A stretch of 64,000 nt of DNA from Chryseobacterium carnipullorum (GCF_900142785.1 NZ_FRCD01000001.1:62001-126000); one strand, 5' to 3'; shown: positions 43,088 through 52,472, numbered from the stretch's first letter. Made by a program: numbers and translations. The notes: generated by a model not told the origin, from the sequence alone.

Positions 43088-43897
43088 CTATTTCTTGAGT
43101 GATTCTATTGTTTTCTTGAGTTCTTTGTTTTCTTCTCTCACTTGCTTTACATCTTTGTTAAGCTGGATAACATACAAAGTCAATTCTTCTATTTTTTGTA
43201 AAAGTTTAATCTGAAATGATCCTACATCTACACCTTCCTGTTCCATTTCATTTGCAGAAGCTATTTCTGGCAAATGCTTTTTCGCCTTGATATGTTTTTC
43301 AATATCTTCAAGCTTTGGAATATTATAATCTTCTTCGAATACAAAATCAGCTGTTGGAGTTAGAGTTACTTTTACTTCTTTTGCTTCAAGCTTCCCATTC
43401 ATCATAACATTTCCAAAAGCATTTTTATATTCTAGTGTTTTTGTTACTGTCCCTGAAATAGGCTCATCAGCATACGTCCAGCCTTGATAAGATGATGGAT
43501 CAATACCTGTAGCACCAAACGCTTTTACTCTAAAATTTATGCAATATGTTTTATCATCAATGAAAATAACAATTTTATCATTTTCTTTAGCAAGCTTAAC
43601 AGTCGGAGCATATCCACCATATGAACTTGCATTTGATGCAAAATAAAACTCATTTTGCCAGACATACCAATTTATATTAAGTCCTATACTTTTTTGTTGT
43701 CCATAAGCAAATCCTTCAATATTTATCGTAGGCATTTCTCCTCCAAATCCATTAGCTGGAAAAGGAATATTTGTTTTAATTTTTATCCCATTATTAATGG
43801 GATTGCATTGTGGACCCACCCAAAGTACATTATCATAAATTTGAGCTTTCATAATAATACATAGAAATAGTGTTAAAAATAGTAATCTTGTTTTCAT
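43088..43897 (-). CDS. Secreted fibre-like protein with C-terminal coiled coil
   Basis: A 269-residue protein started at ATG 43897, because the signal peptide MKTRLLFLTLFLCIIMKAQ begins there and the nine upstream in-frame codons add nothing hydrophobic. The middle is a beta-rich domain. The C-terminus (about 195-269) has DYNIPKLEDIEKHIKAKKHLPEIASANEMEQ followed by a coiled coil (KIEELTLYVIQLNKDVKQVREENKELK). This module resembles the chaperone/trimerisation ends of tail-fibre-like surface proteins in Bacteroidota. The neighbouring gene has a close copy of it. Function unknown; surface structure likely. Confidence 0.75.
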   Translation of the reverse strand: MKTRLLFLTLFLCIIMKAQIYDNVLWVGPQCNPINNGIKIKTNIPFPANGFGGEMPTINIEGFAYGQQKSIGLNINWYVWQNEFYFASNASSYGGYAPTVKLAKENDKIVIFIDDKTYCINFRVKAFGATGIDPSSYQGWTYADEPISGTVTKTLEYKNAFGNVMMNGKLEAKEVKVTLTPTADFVFEEDYNIPKLEDIEKHIKAKKHLPEIASANEMEQEGVDVGSFQIKLLQKIEELTLYVIQLNKDVKQVREENKELKKTIESLKK

Positions 43898-43986
43898 TGT
43901 ATTTATGTTTTTGATTTTAACCAAATTATATGATTATATTTTGGCTGTCATTTCTGATTAATAGATTATATTAACACTCAAATAAT

Positions 43987-45096
43987 TCATTGAGCTAGAG
44001 TACCATTCTTTTTGAGTTCTTTATTCTCTTCCTCCAACTTTTTAACATCTTTATTAAGCTGAATAACGTACAAGGTCAATTCTTCTATTTTTTCAAGAAG
44101 TTTAGCGTCCATTTCACCTAAATTGACTCCATTTTTCACGACCTCTTCTGCTGACGGAATATTTGGGAGGTGACCTTTCTCTTCGATATGCTTTTCAACT
44201 TCAGACAACGACAAAAGTTTATAGTTTTTATTGAAAACATAATCTGCCCAACCGTTGGCAGAGGCAATCTCTATTTTTACTTGCTCGGATTTTATTCCTT
44301 TTTTAACATACAAAAGAAAATTAGGATCATTATCCGGTTGAGCTGTGCCTATTGTTATCTTGCCACTAGAAAAAATGGTCATCTTGTTGCTTCCATTCGT
44401 AATAAAACTAAAAGGATGATTGGTATAAGTACCCGTAATTCCGCCTGCAGGAGCGCCATAATAACCATAATTATGGGCCCACAACCCCGCTATAACATTA
44501 CTGCTGGAAGCTAGAATTTTAGAATGTATATCTCCACGAATTTGCAACACTTTATTCCAGCCTTCTGAATTTTCTATATTCGAAGTCCCTATTCCCACAT
44601 TGCCATTAAAAACAGTCTTCTTGTCTAAAGGGTAAAAATCAGCAATAGTATCATCCCAAGCTTTACCTACAAACAGTCTATCTATTTTATCTTTAGGACC
44701 AACTGCTGAAAATCCGCCTAAGTTTACTGTTCCATCGGAACTCATAAAATTATATCCCCTGCTCCAATAAGTGTCATATCCTTTAATCCCAACCCCCCAA
44801 ACTGGCAATTCAGGATTAATTAATATTCTTCCCTTAACATCTAATGGTGCTTTTGGATCAGCTGTACCTATTCCCACATTGCCATTATCCAATAATTGAA
44901 TCCCTACCCCTGCAGATGTTTGAAGCTTTATTCCTCCATACCAGTTAATATCTAAGCCATCTGAATTAGCTACAGGATAATGACCTAAATAATAATGCAC
45001 AGGATCTCCATTTCCGTATAACTTATTAAAAGGAATATCTTGTGAGAAAAGAGAGGTACAGAGAATCAGTCCAAAAATTGATAATGTTTTTTTCAT
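43987..45096 (-). CDS. Secreted tail-fibre-like repeat protein with C-terminal coiled coil
   Basis: A 369-residue protein started at ATG 45096, where the signal peptide MKKTLSIFGLILCTSLFSQ begins. The body holds short repeats typical of fibre shafts (GNVGIGTADPKAPLDVKGR, GNVGIGTSN, GKITIGTAQPDNDPNF). The C-terminal module NKNYKLLSLSEVEKHIEEKGHLPNIPSAEEV and the coiled coil KIEELTLYVIQLNKDVKKLEEENKELK match the end of the next gene product. GNVGIGT repeats occur in phage tail fibres and in many Bacteroidota surface proteins. It is the first gene of the minus-strand surface/toxin locus. Confidence 0.78.
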   Translation of the reverse strand: MKKTLSIFGLILCTSLFSQDIPFNKLYGNGDPVHYYLGHYPVANSDGLDINWYGGIKLQTSAGVGIQLLDNGNVGIGTADPKAPLDVKGRILINPELPVWGVGIKGYDTYWSRGYNFMSSDGTVNLGGFSAVGPKDKIDRLFVGKAWDDTIADFYPLDKKTVFNGNVGIGTSNIENSEGWNKVLQIRGDIHSKILASSSNVIAGLWAHNYGYYGAPAGGITGTYTNHPFSFITNGSNKMTIFSSGKITIGTAQPDNDPNFLLYVKKGIKSEQVKIEIASANGWADYVFNKNYKLLSLSEVEKHIEEKGHLPNIPSAEEVVKNGVNLGEMDAKLLEKIEELTLYVIQLNKDVKKLEEENKELKKNGTLAQ

Positions 45097-45553
45097 AGTA
45101 TAGATGTGTTTATTTTTAGAAATACGAATTATAGATAACAACTCCATTTATAACAGAATTCAACAATAACAACGTTGTTGGGTTTATCTTCTCTCTATAT
45201 TCATTAAGTTCCTTACTCATCAAAAAGGCTACTATCTGAAAAGATTGATTATTTATGAAAACAGCCTATTCATTCAAAGATTCTTTGAACAATAAATTTA
45301 CCCGTCAGTAGTTACTAAAAGTTGGTTAATTTGTAATGGAAATTGTTTCCTGTGAAAAAGGAAAAGTAAAATTTCTAGACAGAAATTAGTATATTTTTTT
45401 TCATGGTTGCGTGTGTTTGTGTTTTTTGTTTAAAGTCGATACAAATATATAAAACTTCTCCTTTCACAGAAAAATTATTTCAATAATTAATATTCAACAC
45501 ATAGCAAATGATGTAGAAATATTATTATGTTAATAAAACAAACTCAACAAAAC
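45097..45553. other. Long 5' spacer of the surface/toxin locus
   Basis: No gene is visible. A 12-bp perfect palindrome AACAACGTTGTT lies at 45168-45179, about 70 bases upstream of the first gene, and could be an operator. On the minus strand a TATATTTG element (45449-45442) would leave a 5' leader of about 340 bases if used; no good -33 partner is seen. The region is strongly AT-rich. Confidence 0.4.
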
Positions 45554-45588
45554 AAAAACTGCCGCATTTTATGCGGCAGTTTTTTACA
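45554..45588. terminator. Bidirectional terminator behind thiL
   Basis: Arms AAAAACTGCCGCAT and ATGCGGCAGTTTTT around a short loop, with T/A tracts on both sides. It would end thiL transcription on the minus strand and insulate the surface/toxin locus from it. Confidence 0.88.
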
Positions 45589-45613
45589 ATATTCATAATT
45601 TTTGAAATATGAA

Positions 45614-46678
45614 TTATCCATTCTGCTGGTTGCTTAAAAAAGCATCCCAACCCTGTGCGGTAAGCGGAACCAATTGATTGGATCCTCTTGCTACCATATG
45701 ATTCCCTTCTTCAATTTCTACCGCATGACCGATAATGGTAAAATCAGGATGGTTTTTAATTTTATCAAAATCATTCGGAGAAATGGTGAACAGTAATTCA
45801 TAATCTTCTCCTCCGCTTAATGCAGTCATTACTGGGTTAAGATTCATTTCATCCGCTGTTGAGATGGTAAGATTATCCATTGGGATCTTCTCTTCATACA
45901 GTCTGAATCCGGTTTTCGACTGGTCTGAAAGATGCAGGATCTCAGAGGCTAATCCATCAGAAATATCGATCATCGAAGTCGGTTTGACATCCAGCTCTTC
46001 TAAGATTCTTTTAACGTCCGTTCTCGCTTCAGGTTTAAGCTGTCTTTCCAGGATATAGTCATACCCTTCCATTTCCGGCTGCATATTGGGGTCAGCAAGG
46101 AAAACGGCGTGCTCCCTTTCAAGAATCTGGAGTCCCATATAGGCACCACCAAGATCTCCGGTTACAACCAGAAGGTCATTAGGCTTTGCGCCGCTTCTTT
46201 TTACAATATTCTCATCGCTTTCAATTCCAACAGCAGTAATACTCATGACAAGTCCTGCATTAGAACTTGTGGTATCACCCCCTATCAGATCCACCTTATA
46301 CCTTGCACAAGCAGCCTGGATTCCAGAATAAATTTCTTCAAGAGCTTCCACCGGAAAACGGTTGGAAACGGCAAGAGAGACTAAAATCTGTGTTGGAACC
46401 GCATTCATTGCTGCAACATCACTAAGGTTGACCACCACAGCTTTGTATCCTAAATGTTTCAACGGAACATAGCCCAGGTTAAAGTGAACTCCTTCTGCAA
46501 GGACATCCGTTGTCAGTACAACTTTTTTATTTCCAGGATTGATCACCGCGGCATCATCACCTACTCCAAGTTCCGAAGACTCGTTGGACAGAGGAAAATG
46601 CTCTGTTAAATGTTTTATAAGACCAAACTCTCCTAATTTCGAGATCGGGGTCAGTTCCTGTGATTTATCTTCAAACAT
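45614..46678 (-). CDS. thiL: Thiamine-monophosphate kinase
   Basis: A 354-residue enzyme phosphorylating thiamine monophosphate to the active diphosphate. Motifs are LGVGDDAAVI (metal/substrate loop), LTTDVLAEGVHFNL, NLSDVAAMNAVP and LIGGDTTSS in the N-terminal domain, and IDISDGLASEILHLS and ALSGGEDYELLF in the C-terminal ATP-binding domain. It has the family length with a 15-residue N-terminal extension. The thioesterase gene lies 75 bases upstream on the same strand. No TPP riboswitch was recognised upstream. Confidence 0.94.
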   Translation of the reverse strand: MFEDKSQELTPISKLGEFGLIKHLTEHFPLSNESSELGVGDDAAVINPGNKKVVLTTDVLAEGVHFNLGYVPLKHLGYKAVVVNLSDVAAMNAVPTQILVSLAVSNRFPVEALEEIYSGIQAACARYKVDLIGGDTTSSNAGLVMSITAVGIESDENIVKRSGAKPNDLLVVTGDLGGAYMGLQILEREHAVFLADPNMQPEMEGYDYILERQLKPEARTDVKRILEELDVKPTSMIDISDGLASEILHLSDQSKTGFRLYEEKIPMDNLTISTADEMNLNPVMTALSGGEDYELLFTISPNDFDKIKNHPDFTIIGHAVEIEEGNHMVARGSNQLVPLTAQGWDAFLSNQQNG

Positions 46679-46753
46679 AATTTTTTTTTGTATTAAGGTC
46701 CGTGTACAATCTATTCATGACTTACCATCATGTCTACCGTATTCTCCTTTAGA

Positions 46754-47248
46754 CTATTTAGTGAATTCTGCGGGATCAACATTATCCGGACGGAAAGGAA
46801 GTTTTTTGAAATCTTCTCTCGTCATCACGATGGTTTCAGGGCTTTTGTATTTGTTCATGGCTTCTACCACATCGTCCGGCGGCGTTGTCATTTTTCTCAG
46901 CATCATGTCGATCCACACTCCGGTAGCCTCCGCAGTAGCACAATGTACTCCGTCCGGCGTGTAGAATTTATGAACAAATCTGTAGATTGAGGAATCCTCC
47001 GAACATCCGTCTATCTCCAGACTTACAATAACGGTTTGGTCTGCGTAGATTTCTTTGAAGAACGAATATCTTTCATGCATGATGACCGGGCCTATTCCCC
47101 ATCGGCTTAACTGAGTAACCCCCATTTTTTCTTTGGTCATAAAGGCCATTCTGGACTGGGCACAGTACTGTACATATGATGAGTTGGCTAAGTGCTTGTT
47201 TGCGTCAAGGTCACTCCAACGTACTTCAAATTTATGGTAAAAAATCAT
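46754..47248 (-). CDS. Hotdog-fold acyl-CoA/ACP thioesterase
   Basis: A 164-residue 4HBT-type thioesterase. The N-terminal signature FEVRWSDLDANKHLANSSYVQYCAQSRMAF contains the Asp used by this family in place of a catalytic serine. The strands IVSLEIDGCSEDSSIYRFVHKFY and ATAEATGVWIDM complete the hotdog sheet. The substrate acyl chain is unknown. No signal peptide is present. Confidence 0.88.
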   Translation of the reverse strand: MIFYHKFEVRWSDLDANKHLANSSYVQYCAQSRMAFMTKEKMGVTQLSRWGIGPVIMHERYSFFKEIYADQTVIVSLEIDGCSEDSSIYRFVHKFYTPDGVHCATAEATGVWIDMMLRKMTTPPDDVVEAMNKYKSPETIVMTREDFKKLPFRPDNVDPAEFTK

Positions 47249-47361
47249 TTAAAAATCGTTTTTAGTATGATTAAATTATATTCTTCAAAATTACTCAAAT
47301 AAGATGGTTTATAAAAATTGTACTTTTGAAAAAATAATCTTCCGCATAGGATTACAAATAC

Positions 47362-48564
47362 ATGAAACAGATCATCATTATCGGAGGCGGTGCTGCAGGC
47401 TTTTTCTGTGCATCGAATCTCGACGAAAAAAAATACAATATCACCATCTTAGAACAGAACTCAGATGTACTTCAGAAGGTAAAAATCTCAGGTGGAGGAC
47501 GTTGCAATGTAACGCATGCCTGCTTTGACCCAAGAGAATTGGTTCAGTTTTATCCACGTGGCCATAAAGAATTACTAAGCGTTTTCACCAAATTTCAGCC
47601 CGGAGACACTATGGAATGGTTTGACCACCGCAATGTTCCTCTGAAAATTGAAAATGACAACAGAACTTTCCCAGAAAGCAATTCTTCACAGACGATTATC
47701 AATACATTCCTGAATGAAATCCAAAATAAGAACGTAGAGGTCAAAACAAAATGTTCTGTTAAAGCGATTGAAAAAAAGGATGAAAAATATCTTGTCATGA
47801 CCAGTTTGGGAGATTTTGAAGCAGATTATATTATTTACACCACAGGAAGTTCTCCAAAATCATTGAAAATAGTTGAAAATCTGGGACATAAAATTATTGA
47901 TCTGGTGCCTTCCCTTTTTACATTCAATATTAAAGATGAGTTGTTACAGGATATTCCAGGAACCAGCTTTGAAAACGCAGAGATTTCGATTCCATCTCTA
48001 AAAACAGAAGAAAGCGGACCTTTACTGATCACGCATTGGGGTCTTTCCGGACCTGCTGTGCTAAAAATTTCAGCGTGGGAGGCATTAAGTCTGTCCAAAT
48101 TAAAATATAATTTTGAGATTGAGGTCAACTTTATTTCCAGGTCTATCGATGAAGCCGAAGAAAGCTTTCAGAATTTTAAGCAGTCTAATCCTAAGAAAAC
48201 AATTGGACAGGCAAAAATCTTTGACATCACCAACAGGTTCTGGCAGAAAATAGTATCCGTTTCGAAAGTTGATCTGAATAAACAGATCTCCAATATTTCA
48301 GGAAAAGAAATGCAGATGATTCTCGAAAACCTGTGCAGAAAAAAACTGAAAGTTTCGGGAAAATCGACCTTCAAAGATGAGTTTGTGACTGCCGGAGGGG
48401 TTGATTTAAAGGAAATTAACTTCAAAAACATGTCATCAAAACTTCTTCCTAATTTTTATATTGCCGGGGAAGTTCTGAATATTGATGCGGTAACGGGCGG
48501 TTTTAATTTTCAGGCATGCTGGAGTGAAGCCTGGCTTATTGCACAGGATCTCAACGGATTGTAA
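47362..48564 (+). CDS. HI0933-family FAD-dependent oxidoreductase
   Basis: A 400-residue flavoprotein (YhiN/HI0933 type). The N-terminus IIIGGGAAGFFCASNL is the FAD dinucleotide-binding motif. KVKISGGGRCNVTHAC follows, the family signature. An inserted domain (about 190-330) precedes the C-terminal FAD contacts (FVTAGGVDLKEI, NFYIAGEVLNIDAVTGGFNFQACWSEAW). The physiological substrate of the family is unclear. It is divergent from the thioesterase gene. Confidence 0.9.
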   Translation: MKQIIIIGGGAAGFFCASNLDEKKYNITILEQNSDVLQKVKISGGGRCNVTHACFDPRELVQFYPRGHKELLSVFTKFQPGDTMEWFDHRNVPLKIENDNRTFPESNSSQTIINTFLNEIQNKNVEVKTKCSVKAIEKKDEKYLVMTSLGDFEADYIIYTTGSSPKSLKIVENLGHKIIDLVPSLFTFNIKDELLQDIPGTSFENAEISIPSLKTEESGPLLITHWGLSGPAVLKISAWEALSLSKLKYNFEIEVNFISRSIDEAEESFQNFKQSNPKKTIGQAKIFDITNRFWQKIVSVSKVDLNKQISNISGKEMQMILENLCRKKLKVSGKSTFKDEFVTAGGVDLKEINFKNMSSKLLPNFYIAGEVLNIDAVTGGFNFQACWSEAWLIAQDLNGL

Positions 48565-48595
48565 AAAAGTATTATTTTTACTGAAAACTATAAAC

Positions 48596-49021
48596 ATGAA
48601 AAAAATCTTAATATTCGTTTTACTCCTAGGAGGGCAATTTGCTTTTTGTCAAGCGCAGGAAACTCAAGCACAACCTGTAGAAGATCATTTAACAGATCAG
48701 TATAATCCTGCAGACGATAAATTTGAACCATATCCTGGAGGGATGATGAAATTTCGAAAAGATCTCGCTGACAAAATAAATATAACCCGGATAAAGGATA
48801 TAAATTTGAGAAAAGGGACACTCTTTTCGAAAGCAAAAATTATAGTTAAAGCCAATGGCAGAATAGAAAATATTCTAGTAACAGGAGATGATCCCGACTT
48901 CAATAAGGAAGTAGAAAGAGCAATCAAATCTCTAAAAACTAAATTGAAACCGGCAGAACGCAATGGAGTACCTGTGCGTTCATATTATTCGGTTCCTTTT
49001 ACCTTAACAATGAATAATTAA
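48596..49021 (+). CDS. Secreted protein with TonB-C-like domain
   Basis: A 141-residue protein started at ATG 48596, where the signal peptide MKKILIFVLLLGGQFAFCQ begins; in-frame codons further upstream overlap the preceding gene and code for nothing signal-like. The C-terminal domain (about 60-140) ends LKPAERNGVPVRSYYSVPFTLTM, the same pattern as the protein at 20902-21471. It lacks a membrane anchor and is probably periplasmic. Function unknown. Confidence 0.75.
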   Translation: MKKILIFVLLLGGQFAFCQAQETQAQPVEDHLTDQYNPADDKFEPYPGGMMKFRKDLADKINITRIKDINLRKGTLFSKAKIIVKANGRIENILVTGDDPDFNKEVERAIKSLKTKLKPAERNGVPVRSYYSVPFTLTMNN

Positions 49022-49022
49022 A

Positions 49023-49661
49023 GTGCTATCAGTCAAAAAAAACATTTCTTCTTTCTTTAAAACCATCATCATCATAGGATTTGGATATTTCTTTTGGCTA
49101 ATGCTTAAAATCACGCTAGAATATATTCCCCTCAATCCGAATGTGAGCTTTCTGATGATTAAACAGACAGAAGTCCAGGACAGACCGGAATATCTGTCTT
49201 TTTTTTACACGCACGTCTATACCAGTATTTTTGTCCTGTTTTTCGGATTTCTGGCGATTCTCAGGAAGGATTTCGGGATTAAAAACTTTCACAGAAATAT
49301 TGGAAAAGTCTATATTTTTTTAATTCTGATTCTGGCTGCACCATCCGGGATCTACATGGGATTTTTTGCTAACGGAGGAAAGCTTTCCAAAATATCATTC
49401 GTTATTTTAGGCTCTCTCTGGTGGTTTTCTACCTATAAAGCCTATCAATCTGCAAGACAGAAAAGATTTAAAGAACACAAGCAGTGGATGTGGCGAAGCT
49501 TTGCCCTTACTTTATCTGCCCTTACCTTACGAATCTGGAAAGTAATTATTGTATATTTATTCCACCCCAATCCTATGGATGTCTATCAGATTATTGCATG
49601 GCTGGGCTGGATTCCCAATATCCTTTTAATTGAATACCTAATAACAAAAAAACTTATATGA
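49023..49661 (+). CDS. DUF2306 integral membrane protein
   Basis: A 212-residue membrane protein with about six hydrophobic segments. The family stretches FYTHVYTSIFVLFFGFLA, FHRNIGKVYIFLILILAAPSGIYM and EHKQWMWRSFALTLSALTLR carry conserved histidines that could bind heme or metal. I use the GTG at 49023, one base after the preceding stop, as no better start is in place. Its end overlaps the next start by four bases (ATGA). Function unknown. Confidence 0.8.
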   Translation: MLSVKKNISSFFKTIIIIGFGYFFWLMLKITLEYIPLNPNVSFLMIKQTEVQDRPEYLSFFYTHVYTSIFVLFFGFLAILRKDFGIKNFHRNIGKVYIFLILILAAPSGIYMGFFANGGKLSKISFVILGSLWWFSTYKAYQSARQKRFKEHKQWMWRSFALTLSALTLRIWKVIIVYLFHPNPMDVYQIIAWLGWIPNILLIEYLITKKLI

Positions 49662-50575
49662 AAATTCTAAATTACACCCTCGTTTCTTTACTGACAGTTT
49701 CTCTGCTCAGCTGTAAGAAAGACGGAAAAATGAACGAATCAGGAAAAGATTCTGTGATCGCAAAAAAAGACTCTGTGGTAGTTCCTGAGATTTATAAAGA
49801 ATATTATGGAATTTATATGGGGGATTTTGCCGGTAAGGAAATGATTACCGCTGAAGACGGCGAGCAATATGAGGATTTTGTCAATAAGAGACTTTCTCTG
49901 AAGATCAATAGGATAACCAAAGACAGTGTCTACGGACAAAGTATTGTCAATGGGAACCAACGTCCTTTCAGAGGAATTTTTAACGAAAGTACGAAATCAT
50001 TTGTTCTGGATGAACCGGGAAATGATAAGACAGATGGAAGATTTGAAATCAAATTAAGTGGTGACAGTATCACCGGAAAATGGAATGCTTTTAATAAAAC
50101 AGCCGTCAAATCGCCTTTAAAAACCATTAAACTATCCAAAAAAGAATTCGTTTATAATCCGAATTTTATGCTGGATGAAAACTCAGACCTTGTGGACTGG
50201 TCTAATCCTAAAAGCTTTGTTGAAAAATATAAAGACGAAGAAACAGGTAAAACAGAAAGCTATACTACTTCGAAAAACAGAGCCGCATCTGATGCAATTT
50301 TTAAAATAAATGCCTCCAAGCAAAAACTGACAGAAAAAGAACTTAAAAATTTAAGAAAACTGGATCTGGAAATCATTAAAAATTCGGTTTTTGCCAGACA
50401 TGGCTATTCTTTCAAAAAGGAAACCTACCGGTATTTCTTTGAGCAAACAGATTGGTATATTCCTGTTTCCAATAATGTAGACAAGGAACTTTCTCCGATG
50501 GAAAAAGAAAATGTAGCGTTACTTAACCGCTTCATCAAATATGCCGAAGATAAATATGACAGTTTCGGGAGGTAA
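49658..50575 (+). CDS. Lipoprotein with C-terminal YARHG domain
   Basis: A 305-residue protein with a lipoprotein signal peptide (LLSC, lipid-bearing C19). A beta-rich central part (about 45-165) follows. The C-terminal YARHG domain (about 225-295) contains IIKNSVFARHGYSFKKETYRYFFEQTDWYIP, the extracellular module found in many bacterial lipoproteins. The charged spacer after C19 fits an envelope-exposed protein. Its start overlaps the stop of the DUF2306 gene. Function unknown. Confidence 0.85.
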   Translation: MKILNYTLVSLLTVSLLSCKKDGKMNESGKDSVIAKKDSVVVPEIYKEYYGIYMGDFAGKEMITAEDGEQYEDFVNKRLSLKINRITKDSVYGQSIVNGNQRPFRGIFNESTKSFVLDEPGNDKTDGRFEIKLSGDSITGKWNAFNKTAVKSPLKTIKLSKKEFVYNPNFMLDENSDLVDWSNPKSFVEKYKDEETGKTESYTTSKNRAASDAIFKINASKQKLTEKELKNLRKLDLEIIKNSVFARHGYSFKKETYRYFFEQTDWYIPVSNNVDKELSPMEKENVALLNRFIKYAEDKYDSFGR

Positions 50576-50607
50576 TAATTGAGCCTGAAAAAGTACATTT
50601 TACGCGC

Positions 50608-50994
50608 TCACTTCTTCTGTTTTTCAGGATTTAATTTTACTGCTAGAAACAGCAGAAGGCAACCGGCCGCATAGCACAGGATATCAATCCACGAAAAAGA
50701 ATTTCCAATCACAATATACATCAGGCTTCCAGGACGGAAGCCTAATTTTTCTGCAACCGTAAAATATTGGGCAAATTCTACCAGGCAGGAAAAAATCAAA
50801 ATTCCAAGGATAAGCTTTTCATCATTCGTCTTGACAAAACTTTTCGCAAAAGTATAAAGGAGCATAACGACGATAACATCTCCAAGATAAGCTCTTACAA
50901 AAAAGAGGTCAGCCAGTTTTGTGGCAATCAGGACTTCAATAAGAAAAATAAAGAGGGTAAGAAGAAGATATTTAAGGTTGAAGGTTAATTTCAT
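50608..50994 (-). CDS. DUF2809 membrane protein
   Basis: A 128-residue protein with four hydrophobic helices. The segments VRAYLGDVIVVMLLYTFAKSF, LVEFAQYFTVAEKLGF and NSFSWIDILCYAAGCLLLFL are typical of DUF2809 (YjgA/VanZ-like small membrane proteins). It is convergent to the YARHG lipoprotein gene. Function unknown. Confidence 0.82.
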   Translation of the reverse strand: MKLTFNLKYLLLTLFIFLIEVLIATKLADLFFVRAYLGDVIVVMLLYTFAKSFVKTNDEKLILGILIFSCLVEFAQYFTVAEKLGFRPGSLMYIVIGNSFSWIDILCYAAGCLLLFLAVKLNPEKQKK

Positions 50995-51064
50995 CTTTAT
51001 AGGTATATTTTAGCCGGAGCCTGTGTTTATTGAATTGATCGTACAAAATTACATTTTTAAGCCA

Positions 51065-51094
51065 TAAAAAAATCGGTATCCAAAGAATACCGAT
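51065..51094 (-). terminator. Rho-independent terminator of the thioredoxin-like pair
   Basis: Arms ATCGGTAT (51072-51079) and ATACCGAT (51087-51094). On the minus strand the stem is followed by seven Ts. Confidence 0.88.
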
Positions 51095-51117
51095 CCTATT
51101 ATTCTAAAGCCAATATA

Positions 51118-51774
51118 TTACTTCTTTACTTTAATTGTACATCCAATAGCTACCGTTTTGTTCATTTTTACCGGCTCCCCTTTGATGAGTGCATTCACAG
51201 CATCCTGCACATAGTATTCGGAAACATCATTTGGATTGTCGTAGTTATTGTCGATGGCGCCAATATATTTCACGATATTCTTTCCGTTTTCTTTTTGCAG
51301 GACGAAAACATGAGGGGTTTTAGTAGCTCCGTATAGTGGATAAATTTTCTGCCCTTCATCTACCAGATAAGGAAATGTAAAACCTTTCTGTTTTGCTCTT
51401 TCAATCATTTGCTTATACCCATCTTCAGGTTGAACATTCGGATCATTGGGATTAACAGCAATAACCGGATAGCCCTGATCTTTGAACTTTTTATCAAGTT
51501 CTGCTATTCTGTCCTCATATTTTTTAGCATACGGACAGTGGTTGCAGGTAAAAACGACTATAAAGCCTTTTGCACTCTTAAAATCACTTAAAGAAACCAT
51601 TTTTCCGTCAATGTTTTTTAGCTTAAAATCAGCAGCGGCGTCTCCTACTTCGTAGCCTTTTGCTGAAGCAGGATTTACTTTTTGAGAACCTTCCTTCTCA
51701 TGCCCAACTGAGGTAAAGCTTAGCAATCCAAGCCCGGCAATGAATGCCGTCATTAAAACTTTCAGATTTTTCAT
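51118..51774 (-). CDS. Exported AhpC/TSA-type thioredoxin-fold protein
   Basis: A 218-residue protein started at ATG 51774, where the signal sequence MKNLKVLMTAFIAGLGLLSF begins; 13 further in-frame codons overlap the preceding gene. The redoxin domain (about 42-210) has GDAAADFKLKNIDGK and the redox pair C77/C80 in TCNHCPYAKKYE, a form found in peroxiredoxin-like thiol proteins of Bacteroidota. It is probably periplasmic and follows the TlpA-like gene by 7 bases. The substrate is unknown. Confidence 0.86.
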   Translation of the reverse strand: MKNLKVLMTAFIAGLGLLSFTSVGHEKEGSQKVNPASAKGYEVGDAAADFKLKNIDGKMVSLSDFKSAKGFIVVFTCNHCPYAKKYEDRIAELDKKFKDQGYPVIAVNPNDPNVQPEDGYKQMIERAKQKGFTFPYLVDEGQKIYPLYGATKTPHVFVLQKENGKNIVKYIGAIDNNYDNPNDVSEYYVQDAVNALIKGEPVKMNKTVAIGCTIKVKK

Positions 51775-51781
51775 ATTTATT

Positions 51782-52270
51782 TTATTGTAAATTATGGATA
51801 ATTGTTTTTTCAAGGTCTTCTTTACTCATTTCTCCGTCATTGAAATCTACTTTTTCACCGTTCTTATAAAAAATAGTTACAGGAATATTTCCATCCCAGT
51901 CTTTTTCAAATCTCGGAATCCATGTATTCATTCTTTTGACATCATCCAGCAGAATCACTTCAGCGGTCAGGTTTTTATTTTTGATAAACTTAATGACTCT
52001 TTCTTTATCCACCAGCCTATCCAGTGAAACCAGGATCATTTTAAATTTTGGGTTATCCCTGAACTTATGATTAATCTCCATAAAATGGGGCAGTTCTTTT
52101 ACGCACGGTGCACAGGTAGTAGCCCAGAAATTCACCACCAGTAATTTCTCATTCTCCTTCTGAATGCGCTTTTCAAGGTCTTCATATTTCATGGTCGGAA
52201 CTTCTGTCTGCTGGGCAGTAAAAGCTGTAACGCAAAGGAATACAGTCAATAAGATTAATAAATTCTTCAT
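51782..52270 (-). CDS. TlpA-like periplasmic thioredoxin
   Basis: A 162-residue protein started at ATG 52270 with a signal peptide (1-20, ending AFTAQ). The thioredoxin domain has NFWATTCAPCVKELPHF with redox pair C53/C56, and NIPVTIFYKNGEKVDF containing the cis-proline of the fold. TlpA-type proteins keep periplasmic thiols reduced, for instance in cytochrome c maturation. It forms an operon with the next thioredoxin-fold gene. Confidence 0.88.
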   Translation of the reverse strand: MKNLLILLTVFLCVTAFTAQQTEVPTMKYEDLEKRIQKENEKLLVVNFWATTCAPCVKELPHFMEINHKFRDNPKFKMILVSLDRLVDKERVIKFIKNKNLTAEVILLDDVKRMNTWIPRFEKDWDGNIPVTIFYKNGEKVDFNDGEMSKEDLEKTIIHNLQ

Positions 52271-52472
52271 ATTCAAAAATAGTCATTAATGATCATTTAA
52301 ATCCGGGATGATCGCATCTGCTTTTTTGTTGGATAAAATGCGAGAGAAATAGTTAAATATCTTTTTGATAGACTCTCTGAAATCAAATGCTGTCATAGCT
52401 AAGAATGCGGTAAAGAAAGCATTGATTGATTTTCTGATGATAATTTTAACATTATTTTTTAATCACAACCCA

